From Silene noctiflora (taxonomy: Eukaryota > Streptophyta > Magnoliopsida > Caryophyllales > Caryophyllaceae): a DNA stretch of 49,609 bases. This document shows positions 21,176 to 31,404 of the stretch, piece by piece. The position numbers were made by a program, and so were the translations under genes. The notes below the pieces were generated by a model. It was not told the origin of the DNA and did no database searches. It saw only the letters and a program-made list of their open reading frames with translations. Positions within the stretch are counted from its first letter, which is position 1. Every line of letters starts with the position of its first letter. The stretch covers positions 492,441 through 542,049 of the forward strand of contig VHZZ01000023.1 of NCBI GenBank assembly GCA_009801015.1. Reading direction: 5' to 3'.

Positions 21176-21975
21176 CGGGGAAAGTTGTAATTAAGCCATT
21201 TAACTCTGTTCAATTGTGAAAATTAGCCTCATTTTTTAATTTTCAACAAATTGTTAAATTAAAATCACTTTTAATACAATTTATCAAATATAAAATATTT
21301 TGTTTTATAAGTTTAGAACTTTTATATTTATATTAAATATCATTTTTTTTTTTTGAATTTTATACTCCCTCCCATCCATTATCTTCTTCCCCTTTCAAGT
21401 GGGCACGGAGATTAAGGGAGGGAGTATTATATTGATAAAAGAAAATGTGGGGTTGGGGATTGTAGAGGGGTAGGAATAAAATAAGAGTAAAATAGTTGGT
21501 GGGGTTTGGTGATAAGAGAGAAAAATGAATAAAATAAGAGTAAAAGTGTTGGGTGGGGTTTGTGATAGGAGAGAGCGATGAATAAAATAAGAGTAAATTA
21601 TTACCAAAAATAGAAAGGGGAAGAAAACCTGAATAATCCGTTTTAGGAAATAGGGAAGAAAATAGCGGATGGGAGGGAGTAGTATATAGACAATTTATTA
21701 TATACTTATGTATGAATACTATATCAATTATAAACAATTTATTAAATATGTATGTAAAAGTGTTATTCGATGATTAATAAATTATGTAGAAATTTGTAAA
21801 GTTGAATTTAGTAATTTTTAGTATTTAATAAATTGTTTAGTACTAATATAAAATGTTTTTAATTAAAATTCTTGTGAAAAATTTAAAAATGGCGTTGAAT
21901 TTCACTTTTGGTGAAACTTAAGGGGTTTAATTTCACAATTGAATAAAGTTAAGGGGCTTAATTACCACTGTCGTG
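21176..21975. mobile_element. Long-TIR MITE, probably Mutator-like, copy 2, split by a Stowaway
   Basis: This is the reverse-complement relative of 7462-8009. It has the same GTAATTAAGCC and TTCAATTGTGAAA termini and the same AT-rich interior (ACTTTTAATACAATTTATCA). It is interrupted by a TA-flanked Stowaway at 21365-21679. The 9-mers outside the ends (AGGTGGAAA at 21167-21175; TTGTGGAAA at 21976-21984) agree at 7 of 9 positions, consistent with an eroded 9-bp duplication. Confidence 0.75.
21365..21679. mobile_element. Stowaway MITE nested in the Mutator-like element
   Basis: Termini CTCCCTCCCATCCATTATCT and its reverse complement are flanked by TA (21363-21364, 21680-21681). The relative at 7462-8009 shows the uninterrupted site. 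Inner CCTGAATAATCCG links it to 5368-5564. The interior contains repeated AATAAAATAAGAGTAAA strings. The long minus-strand frame across it is a by-product. Confidence 0.9.
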
Positions 21976-22424
21976 TTGTGGAAACCTGTATATGTTGTTA
22001 GGTTGGTGTTATCGATCTTCTCTTTTCTGACTTCGGTTTATTTTTCTAACTTTGTTTTATTTTTAGGATTATCAATAATTAGTACAGTATGTAAAATTGT
22101 TTTATACTAGTCTTGTATAAGAGATGTATTACTCAATATTTTTTTTTTATGATACGGGTATTAAGGTCTTTGTCATATGATTTTTTTGGGTGGTTTGTTC
22201 AGTTTTTTTTTATATATATATATTATTAGTGATATTAATGAGTATTTTGATTTTTTCTCATCCATTATATCTCAATTGGCATCCAATAAAAGATAATTAT
22301 TTATCCGTAAAAATAAAGGTAACTAAATGATGGGATAGAGAGTAAGTTGACGTAGATTCAATTCAGGAAATTACCCAATTAGACAAAATTTAATGGAATT
22401 GAATATAATAGAAATGGAAGTGAG

Positions 22425-22700
22425 CACGCGGGACGTTGAGCTAACATGCGAACGTGGTACAACACACTATGGGTCGTGGGTTGAGCCCGGGTCGAAGTTT
22501 GACCACACACGCCCCCGGCAAGACAAGCCACGTGCCATGAGCTGTGCTCTGGTCCGTACGTCGACCGTCATCACTGCACGAGATAGTACCAAGCCCACTA
22601 TCCCATATCTGAACCATATCAATTTCTCTTTTAATCACGATACGACAACCCGAGTCATGATCCACTTTCATCTCAAGTCTAATCGAGTCCAAAAGTCAAG
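22425..22700. repeat. GC-rich block with weak Pol III-like boxes
   Basis: This is a GC-rich island within AT-rich DNA. It contains GTGGGTTGAGCCCGGG, which resembles a tRNA-type B box with one base missing. The matching A box is poor. It could be a decayed SINE or the internal part of another element; no target duplication was found. Confidence 0.25.
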
Positions 22701-23149
22701 AAGGTGAATAGTAGTATAGAGAAGTAAGAAAAGGTAGTGAATTGAAAATACACAAAAATAAAAGGACCACAAAAAGAGGAAATGGTAGTATAATTCAAGT
22801 ATAGAGATATTTGACTAATCGTATGTGTAATTTGTCCGGGTCTTTGTAGTTTCTACTTTATATGTCCCAATCCTCTGACATTAAGATACACATCTCTCTT
22901 TGTTTTTCTTCATTTAATATTGTTTTCCTTTTTTATGTTGCAATTTCAAAAGTCTAACTTGTGTAAATTAATTTCTTGTCTCTTCTTTTTTGCTATATTT
23001 GTTGCTTTATTTCCAAATATTTATGCATCTATGGTACTCCTTATTATTGAGCTTGTATATTTATAACATGGAGTCTTTCACATAATTTAAAAAAAAAAAA
23101 ATTCATTGAATAAGGAAACAAGTAGGTTAATTAGGTCTGTATTTTTAGG

Positions 23150-25650
23150 TTAAATGAAGCTGAACTGAACTGAATTGAAGTTATGTGAAATGAATAGAGC
23201 TGATGAAATAAGCCGAGCTGTAGTGAGTTGAATGAGAGTTGAAATTAAGCCGAAAAGATATTGGTCTTAGAACCCTGGTGGCTGGTTGCTATGGAAAATG
23301 AGATTGTGCCACCACACCGCTCTCACATGCATATGGTGGATGCTATACAATTTTCTCCCTAAAGCCATATAATATTATGTATGAGAAAACTCAGTACCAT
23401 AAGATAAGGCCTTATTATTGTTCATACGAGAGAATATCACGAAAATTGTCATTTATTTTCTGATAATCATGTTATAAAGTAAAATAGAAAATAAAAAAAA
23501 GCTAACAACTTTAATTTGGGTTAATATATCGAGTGTTCCATAATTTATCTATTGAGACAAGTTATTTTATAAAATATGAGTACCAAATTTTTTTATAAAA
23601 TATGGTGTGTTATAAATTTCTGTAATTTAGCTTGATAATGTATATGAGTTTCAAATGATAGTTTATTACTCCCTCAGTCTTCGTTATTTGTTGTCCTATT
23701 TTATTTTGGATGTCGTATTCAATTATTTTCTTTTTATTTTAATAATGAATTTGACAAACAATTTTATCATTCACGACAATTTAATCCACGTGCCATTTAC
23801 TAATTAGACCACTCCTTTCTTCTTGATCTTTGTTCAAAATCAAAGAACAATAATTAATCGGAAATTCAATTTTAAGATTAAAGTACATAGAAACCCTAAT
23901 ACCATCCTCACCGCTTTAGAAATCCAGTGTTATTCGGTGGGATAGGAGGTTCTACATCAGGACACACGTGTGTTTCTAATATATTAATCCAAAATTTAAT
24001 CTTGGTTTAAGGGTACTTGTTTATTCACAAGTACACCATATTATAATTTATAACCCATCAATTTAGGTGTCCAAGAAATTAGATTATCAAAAATACATGT
24101 ACCAAGATTTAAGAATTTTTATACTATAATATGTTGCTAATTATATTGAAATAAATAAAACATACCTATTTTTTAATAAGAATACCAATATTTTTTTTTA
24201 ATTAGGACGCTATCAGAAAGTACTGAATCGATTATACCCTCATATATACCATGTATATAAGAGAAAGTTTGGTGATAATATTTCACTAATTATGGTAATT
24301 GTGATTTTTTACATCTATTTTTCATGATATATTTTCACCAAACTTTCTCTAATTAACTTATTAACTAGGGCACATGTTAGAAAATTTGATAATAAAAAAA
24401 GATGGATAACCCAGTATACACGATGACATGTATATGAGAGGATGGTACTAGTACATACTAATATGATATACGGACACTATTAAGTAGTACTGATTATCGA
24501 GTGACACCCTCTCATATATAACATGTATATAATCCATATTATGATGGACACCAAATATACATGATAACATGTGAGAGTGACAGATCTTGGAGTGAATAAT
24601 AAAGGAGACCGATGTTTAAACTATGATCCTGTAGGCAAATATTAAGAGATAATCATTGAATCAAGAGAAACCGATTGATAATTTGACGTTGTATTATGAA
24701 AATCAAAATAAACCAGCCCCTCTTCCAACATAACTAAGGTTCTCCACTGCATTCGAGAGAGTGGTACTGGTACATACCGTGTTTCAGAAACTCTTAAACG
24801 TTGTTCTTTCTGGCTTGAACTGAACTGAATAAAGCCGAACTGAACTAAACTAAATGGAGCTATAGGGCCTCAGTGAGTTCATTTCATTTTAATATTTTAT
24901 TACTGGGATTTATGAATTTGTAAGTACATGGCATGGTGCAATAATATGGAGTAAGTGATATAAGTTACTATTGCATTATCTAGTGCTCCACCACTTCAAA
25001 GTTCTACCCCATAATTCTTGGCCATAACTTATACACACACAACATATTATTCTCTTTGTCCCTCTTTCACTCACAATATTGTTCCTGTATATTGTGAATT
25101 AGTATTAACCTTTTCAAGGAAATCATGGAAAAAAGTAAATGAAAAGGATGTTTCCTCTATTCCATTTATACATACATGCTTAAATTTGACTGTATGAGGT
25201 TGGTTTCCATAACATCAGAAACATTCTACATATGTTTAGCTTGTGATTTTAGCCCCACAACCAACCTACCAACTTGTGATTCTTCAACATTTTAAAAGGG
25301 TAGTTTGGGTATATCACTATGAACATCTAAAATGTATCCAACTTCAAAAAAAAAAAAATCTAGTGCTTCAATTGTTGGATCCAATTCCATGCATTTAAGT
25401 AATTTATTAAGAAAGAAGTATTTAATTTTAGGTGATATATTAGTAAGATCTTGTTTTTTCCAACTGAAAATGGCTAAATTGAATTCATCTGAATTGAATT
25501 GAATTGAGCTGCGCTGAACTGAAGGAACTGAACGGAATGAAATTGAGTTAAGCTAAATAAAGTTATGTTGAGCTGAACTGAACTAAATGTAATTAAGCTG
25601 AACTGAATAAAATTAAGTTGAAGTGAAATGATTTGAATCTGAGTCTGAAT
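23150..25650. repeat. Dispersed blocks of degenerate GAACTGAA repeat
   Basis: Three blocks (about 23150-23260, 24815-24890 and 25470-25650) are built from loosely repeated GCTGAACTGAACTGAA and GAATTGAATTGAGCTG strings. They share composition but not fixed unit boundaries. The intervening DNA is ordinary AT-rich sequence. Confidence 0.5.
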
Positions 25651-27296
25651 GAAGCATACTTTACAATGGCAAAACTACTTGTGGGGGACTAACAAGGCAC
25701 CATTCCTTGAATAATGAAAATTTCACATTTTTAGTTAAAATTTGAGCTTTATTATTGTAGTTTACTCTATTGCATTACTAATTTCGCTCTCGACCGCAAA
25801 TATAAATAGCATAGGGGAGGAAATCAACATACTATCAATAAAATCAATGCATGAACTTTGATCAAGTTTCAAGAACATTTCAAAAGAAGGTATCATCATA
25901 GGATTCTTTGAGGATATTGATATGCATTGATCACATTATATAAATTGTGGGTAATAAGTTTTGGAACAAGTATGTACAATGAATGAAGTGCATGCAACAA
26001 AAAAAGCAAAAAATGTTTTAGGTTGGAAAATGTGTTTGTTTCTATAATTAATTACATGCTAAGTATTTCACTTTTGGGGAAACACTTTCTCAAACTAGGG
26101 TTTAGTGGTAACAATACATTAAAAAGAGTTTCCTTGTTCTTGATTAGCTAACAATCCTAACATTAACAATGTTATATGTTTCCTCTTTGGTTATTGAATC
26201 CTTTTGGAATAATGAAAAGAGGTATATGACTATTTGTTAGCTAGTTTAGTCGATAGGTAAAGTGCTGTTAAATTTTTGTTTTATTTTATTTATCGATTAT
26301 TAATATTTTTTTACTGACAGTTGGATATATGTATTACGTTTTTTTAAGGTTTTGAAGACAAATATTTCAGTTGGTCTAAATTAATCCTTTAAATTCATTG
26401 CTTTTATTTTGCATGATTATCCAAACCCCGAGTATGGGAGTCATTATTTCCCAAAATAAAGTATTTCAATACAAAATGTGTAAAATTGGATGTTCTATAT
26501 TTTGACCTACTAAAACAAATCTGACAGAAAAAGTACATATTGAAGTTCATATCCGAACAAACCAGTACTCAAAATGTTGTTATAACTATGAGCTTGAAAA
26601 TGACCTAATCCTACCTGTCGAGCATCATTTATAAAAAAAACCTTGCACTGATAACTTATATTGTGTCTAATTGCTTTATTCTACTGTAAAAGAAGTCATA
26701 AAAGCGAATATAATGTTAACAGGTAGAGTTTGAACTTAAATCATGAATGTCAGCCCTCGCAAATCATGACTTTACCCGTTAAGATAACTGATATTTCTGA
26801 TAATAGGCCACTACATATTGCATGATAATGAAGCTAGATTTAGTAGATAGAAATAGACCATTTCAAGTTTTGTATTATATATTGAAGATCATATTAACCT
26901 AATGTCCTAATCACATCCCATTATCATAGATTAACTAACAAGAAATGGTGGGTTAATTAACATTATTATTAACACAATAACAAAGTTATTAGAGACAAAA
27001 CAATTGGGAATGGGGGACCATCCTTCATTGTTTCCTCCTTGTTATGAGGAATAATGTTGTAAAAACATCTCAAAAATAATTTCTCATGCTTGAAGTTGGA
27101 CCCCTAGCTATATCAAACTGTGTGCAGGAGTTTGATAAAAGGCAATACATATATTTTCAAACTCTATGTTCACTCACACTATATGTCACATAAACTACAT
27201 AAAGAGACTGTTATTAGTGGGAATATGGACCATCTTGTGTCCCTCCCATTAATGTTGTAAATATATATCATCCCCTTTATTCGTATAGGTAGATTA

Positions 27297-27832
27297 TACA
27301 TCTGATGTACTACAACCAATTGTATAGTTTTTGAGTATTATAATAAAGTTTTTGAGTTTTGATCAGGGTTCAAAATCTCGGCCGAGTTGTATCGTATCGG
27401 CCGAGTTGTATCGGAATTTCATTCTACCGATACGAGATATCGCCTGAGAAATCACCGAGATTCACCGCGATCCGTCCGTGATGACCGATTAAGGACCGAT
27501 TATACCGATACCGCTACTACGACCGATACCGAAATTTAAAACCATGGTTTTGATTTAAAAATTATGAGCTTTACTATAAAGTTTTTGAGTTCATTTACTT
27601 AGACATTAAGCTCAAAACATTACAATAAAACGCAAAAACATTACATATATAAGTTTAGTTAAATTTGAGTTTTGACGAAAAAAAATTAAAATCTAACTTA
27701 TTAATTTCAATAAGCTCAAAAAAAAAAAATACGCATATGCTCAAAAACAAATAAAGTTTGAGGTAATAAGCTCAGAAAAAATATACATATGCTCAAAAAC
27801 AAATAAAATAGGAGGTAATACATCTGATGTAT
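27297..27832. repeat. TACATCTGATGTA-ended repeat, copy 1
   Basis: Near-palindromic ends TACATCTGATGTAC and ATACATCTGATGTAT enclose AT-rich DNA. The interior has AAGTTTTTGAGTTT on the left and GCTCAAAAACAAATAAA on the right. The copy at 46173-46510 aligns along its length except for a nested hAT MITE here. Probably a short DNA transposon of undetermined superfamily. Confidence 0.7.
27364..27546. mobile_element. hAT-type MITE nested in the TACATCTGATGTA repeat
   Basis: An 8-bp duplication GTTTTGAT flanks it (27356-27363, 27547-27554). The imperfect termini are CAGGGTTCAAAATCTCGG and, reversed, CATGGTTTTAAATTTCGG. An 8-bp duplication with CA-starting termini is the hAT signature. The 183-bp interior is rich in ACCGAT and TATCGG strings. 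The copy at 46173-46510 shows the empty site. Confidence 0.88.
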
Positions 27833-28574
27833 GTTTTTTTTTTCTCCTTTTCTTCTCCTATCTATAGTTTATAGAACTGATAAAATTAACCCCCTTCAAA
27901 ACTTAAAATTGAACTGAACTACATCATTTGAATGTGACTCGAAACTCGATTTAGCCCGACTCCGATCCCCCGGACATTCCCGGGATTAATTGACCTGTAA
28001 TTGACTTAATTTAAAATGACCAGATTTTAGTATTACCCTCTCACGATTAAAATGTAGGGATCACTCAATTTCGGTGTTGTTTTTAGATAATGTCAATTGC
28101 ATTATTAGAATTAGCAAATTTGTAAAATTAGTTAGTTGTCATGCTAATATATTCGATTTTCTTTCCAGTCTCTACTATTGAATGAAAACAGAAAGTTGGT
28201 TCAATTCGTATTCTAGAGATTTTTAACATTACTACATCTTTAAAGTTCAAACATGAGACATCTGATTAAGTAAGTGCTCATGGCCTCGTGGGTAATATCA
28301 AACATTGTATCACTCGATTTCAAGGCCGAAAATTCTACAATTATATCCGAGATATTATTATAATTTTTATAATGTGGAAAACACTATGATCAAGAATGTG
28401 GATATTATAAAATTGATTTTTAATTATTCTCCATAATATGTGACTGCTTGACTCAAGCATGCTTACTACTTCTGTACATATATGGTAGACAATGATGGGC
28501 AAATCATTTTTATGTTATAATGCCATGCTAATGCTTACTACAATTGTCAATCATGAATCAAATGTTTAATTTTC

Positions 28575-28596
28575 TTAATTAATTAATTAATTAATT
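28575..28596. repeat. TTAA tetranucleotide microsatellite
   Basis: More than five perfect TTAA units occur in a row. Confidence 0.9.
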
Positions 28597-28949
28597 AGTA
28601 CTATATAGTTTAATGACTAGATCGTATCAAAGGGTACGTGTTTGATTACGTTTTTATTATTTTAATCGGTGATTATGACGTTACAAATATATTTTAGCTA
28701 GGTTTATTCAAATGCTTATACTCGTATTTGTTAAACGGTCCCAGAGGGAGGGAGGGATGATAAAATCAAAATGTCTCTAACGAACAAATTTTGATATAAA
28801 AATGTGTAAAATGTGAGTTTGTTTTACCCATTTACCAAATTTACCGAATGTCATAAATGGTTCTGTGTAAATTCGTCGAGACATTTACCAAATTTACCGA
28901 GCCCAAGATTTTAATAAATAATTTACTTCTGGGTAACTAGCAATCAAAG

Positions 28950-29022
28950 GCGCTCGTGGCCTAATGGATAAGGCATTTGACTTCTAATCAAAGGATTGTG
29001 GGTTCGAGTCCCACCGAGCGTG
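28950..29022 (+). tRNA. tRNA-Arg (anticodon UCU)
   Basis: The 73-nt cloverleaf is complete. The acceptor stem GCGCTCG pairs with CGAGCGT (G1-U72 wobble) with discriminator G73. The D arm contains GGCCTAATGGATAAGGC. The anticodon arm TTTGA-CTTCTAA-TCAAA gives anticodon TCT. The T arm is GTGGG-TTCGAGT-CCCAC. Box A (TGGCCTAATGG) and box B (GGTTCGAGTCC) are intact. There is no intron and no encoded CCA, as in nuclear genes. A T-rich stretch downstream (from about 29031) would end Pol III transcription. It decodes AGA. Confidence 0.97.
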
Positions 29023-29040
29023 TTTCTTTGTTTTATTTTT

Positions 29041-29110
29041 TTTTTTTTACTTTTTACTTTTTACTTTTTACTTTTTACTTTTTACTTTTTACTTTTTACT
29101 TTTTACTTTT
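29041..29110. repeat. TTTTTAC minisatellite
   Basis: About nine near-perfect copies of the 7-mer TTTTTAC begin 19 bases after the tRNA gene. The unit has telomere-like length but is not the plant telomere unit TTTAGGG. Confidence 0.92.
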
Positions 29111-29242
29111 GAAAAGTTTACTCCAAATTTTATTTTCGAGAGGACATACACTGTGAGTATCGGCAAGATACGATCTATTGTAGAAAGTGGACGGTTTTTA
29201 TCGTAATGACGTTTTGAAAAGCAATTCCGAAAGTATACTAAA

Positions 29243-29280
<38 letters not shown>
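29243..29280. repeat. AT dinucleotide microsatellite
   Basis: About 18 perfect TA units occur in a row. Confidence 0.95.
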
Positions 29281-29282
<2 letters not shown>

Positions 29283-29529
29283 GATTTTGAAAGGCAAACG
29301 AGGCTGATAAGAATGGTTTAGTCAAGACGACGGCCTTGCGATCGACGACGATCACATCACACGGAAAAGAGGTCAAAGTAGTGAATGGTCCCAAAACACA
29401 CAAGAACAATTAAGCATGTTTCACGAGTGGGAACATAACAAAAAAACTAGTACTAGTTACTCAAGAATAGCAAACATTAACCTTGAAAACAAAAGCAATA
29501 ATCCCAAATCATCTACTATTAACCTTAAC

Positions 29530-29688
29530 AGTCCGTCTCATTGTAGACGACCACTATCCGTCTTCTTCACTAAAGCTGAAGACGGATAGTGGCTCTCTCA
29601 CAAAATGCAAGTGACTTACATTTTGTGAGAGGGACACTATCCATCTTCAGCTTTAGACGGATAGTGTCGGTCTACAATGAAACGGACT
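29530..29688. mobile_element. Near-perfect palindromic MITE (ATCCGTCTTCAGC family)
   Basis: Outer ends AGTCCGTCTCATTGTAGACG and, at the right, TCTACAATGAAACGGACT are inverted. Further inside come ACTATCCGTCTTC/GAAGACGGATAGT and CTCACAAAATGCAAG/TTACATTTTGTGAG. Almost the whole 159 bp can fold on itself. No clean target duplication was seen. Related copies are near 8415, 10735 and 35030. Confidence 0.75.
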
Positions 29689-31404
29689 GCTGCTATTAAC
29701 ATGAATGTCCCACAATACTTAGACAAATTACCCTACCCATTTCCAACTGATAATTTACTGGCAAACTGCATTGTATCAGTCTTCTGCTGCTCTTACAAAT
29801 CCTTGTCAAGATAAAAGTATACTTACTAGGAGACTATAGAGCCCCTCTACAGGCTTAGGATAGGATTAAGAGCTCGTAAGACGGAGTAACGGGTGACTGA
29901 CTAACCGGTTGTTAGCCGAGTCAATTGCCTTGTCTAAATCGTTTCTGAATGTATAGTGTAGCGCCGGTTGGGAATTGTTTGGGTCAAGTCGTTTTCGTTC
30001 GGGAAATTTCTGGGCGGGTTTCAGGCGACCCGATTGACCCAACCAGAAAAGGCTAATCCGAGACCCGAACTACATCACCCGAATGTGACCCGAATAGACC
30101 CGACCCGACCCAAACTCTTGACCCGTAACTGACCCGACCCGAAAATGACCCGGTTCTGAAACCACCCAACCCGAAAATGACCCGACAAAACATAACTCTA
30201 ATTGAACCGAAAAGACTTGAAATGACTTTTTCTCTCTTATTCATTGACCCGAAAATGACCCGACCCAGAATAATCCGACCCGGTTACCCGAAAATGACCC
30301 GACGAACAAACCCGAAATAGACCCGAAACCCGAAATGACCCGAGGCGACCTGAATTAACCCGAAATCAATGAAAGACCCGAACTGGCCCGACCCGTTGAC
30401 CCGATTTGCCAGGTCTACACATAATCTCGTCCTAAACCGTCACAAATGAGAATTTGCGCGGTTTACAAACCGTTGCCAAAGAAAAAAAAAACTTGTAGGA
30501 GTAGGACTTAAGACAAGTAGAGTATAGACCCACCCATTGATCAGAGATAAGTCTTTTCTGAAATGTCATTTATACACAAAGTAGTAAATTTTTGGTGGTA
30601 AATGAATGTCTTCCACCATAAATAATTTTTATTCCTAAAATACCCTTGAAACCCTGACAATCCCTCTGTTAAAAGTCTGACCCATAAATTTCTGGTGATC
30701 CACCAAAAAGCCCATCCATCCAACTTCATCCACCCAAAAACTTACTCTGACCATTCAAAGATTTCTTTAGTATTTGGTTTCTGACTATTTTGTCCTTGCC
30801 CTTATTTTTTTGACCTTTTATGTTATGCCCTACCATTAAAGGGATCTATTTTTTTCCAGTTATATTCATAACTCCTGCTGCTTTCTTAATGCATCTCTGA
30901 ATTTTAGGTCTTATTACAGCTGTTTCTCATCTGTTGGTGATATGATTATAAGCCGGGAGACGGTTTTTACGATCCCGGTTGGTCCATTTTTTACTCCGTC
31001 TCGTTAGAGAAGTATTCAGAACCAACCTATGTTACTCCGACTCTTCCGATTCCCTCATATACCCGTGTCATATACACTAGGACAGGTTTTATAACTATGA
31101 ATTGGAAACAGTTTCCAGGGAAATTGAACATTGTCCGACAAATTTCAGTAGAATACATCAGTGGCGGATTCAGGATGTGTTTCTTCTATGGGTTCCTTTT
31201 AAATATAATATCAAACAAATTAACAGAATTTGAATTATTTTTAGCAAGAAAATAGGGAAAATGCACTAAAAATTTAAGATGGCCCATGCATACTGATGCA
31301 GATAGAAGATATATAAATGATGGGTGTTGTACTGAAGCAATGATTGAAGCATTCTTATGTAAAATAGTTAGTTTTCATGATTGTTCAAAGTCTAGGAGAG
31401 AAAA
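29689..31404. other. Intergenic region with GACCCG-rich repeat
   Basis: No gene is seen. From about 30000 to 30415 the plus strand is dominated by GACCCGA and GACCCGAAAATGACCCG strings, an unusually GC-rich block; frames through it are composition artefacts. Around 31020-31095 the string CTATGTTACTCCGACTCT resembles a segment near 42005-42025, suggesting a dispersed short repeat. The rest is plain AT-rich DNA and the 3' flank of the next gene. Confidence 0.5.

Larger units (their letters stand above)
21976..28949. other. 7-kb stretch without a recognisable gene
   Basis: I see no protein-coding gene here on either strand. It is AT-rich and holds fossil repeats: a GC-richer block at 22425-22700, a decayed Stowaway at about 23669-23863, GAACTGAA-rich blocks (23150-23260, 24815-24890, 25470-25650), a CACTAATTATGG element at about 24262-24388, and the repeat with a nested hAT MITE at 27297-27832. 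A TATAAATAG sequence at about 25800 has no reading frame downstream. A non-coding RNA cannot be excluded. Confidence 0.6.

Noticed and set aside
22425..22700. tRNA-derived SINE
   Set aside because: The B-box-like string lacks a base and the A box is poor. No poly(A)/T tail or target duplication was found, so only a low-confidence repeat is listed.
25795..25995. Possible gene start at a TATAAATAG sequence
   Set aside because: No reading frame, splice pattern or hairpin follows. The TATA-like match is expected by chance in AT-rich DNA.
29041..29110. Possible interstitial telomere repeat
   Set aside because: The 7-bp unit is TTTTTAC, not TTTAGGG or a known plant variant.
30053..30244. Frame in the GACCCG-rich block
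   Set aside because: The Gly/Arg/Phe/Ser periodic protein comes from a degenerate hexamer-like repeat; it is not a gene.
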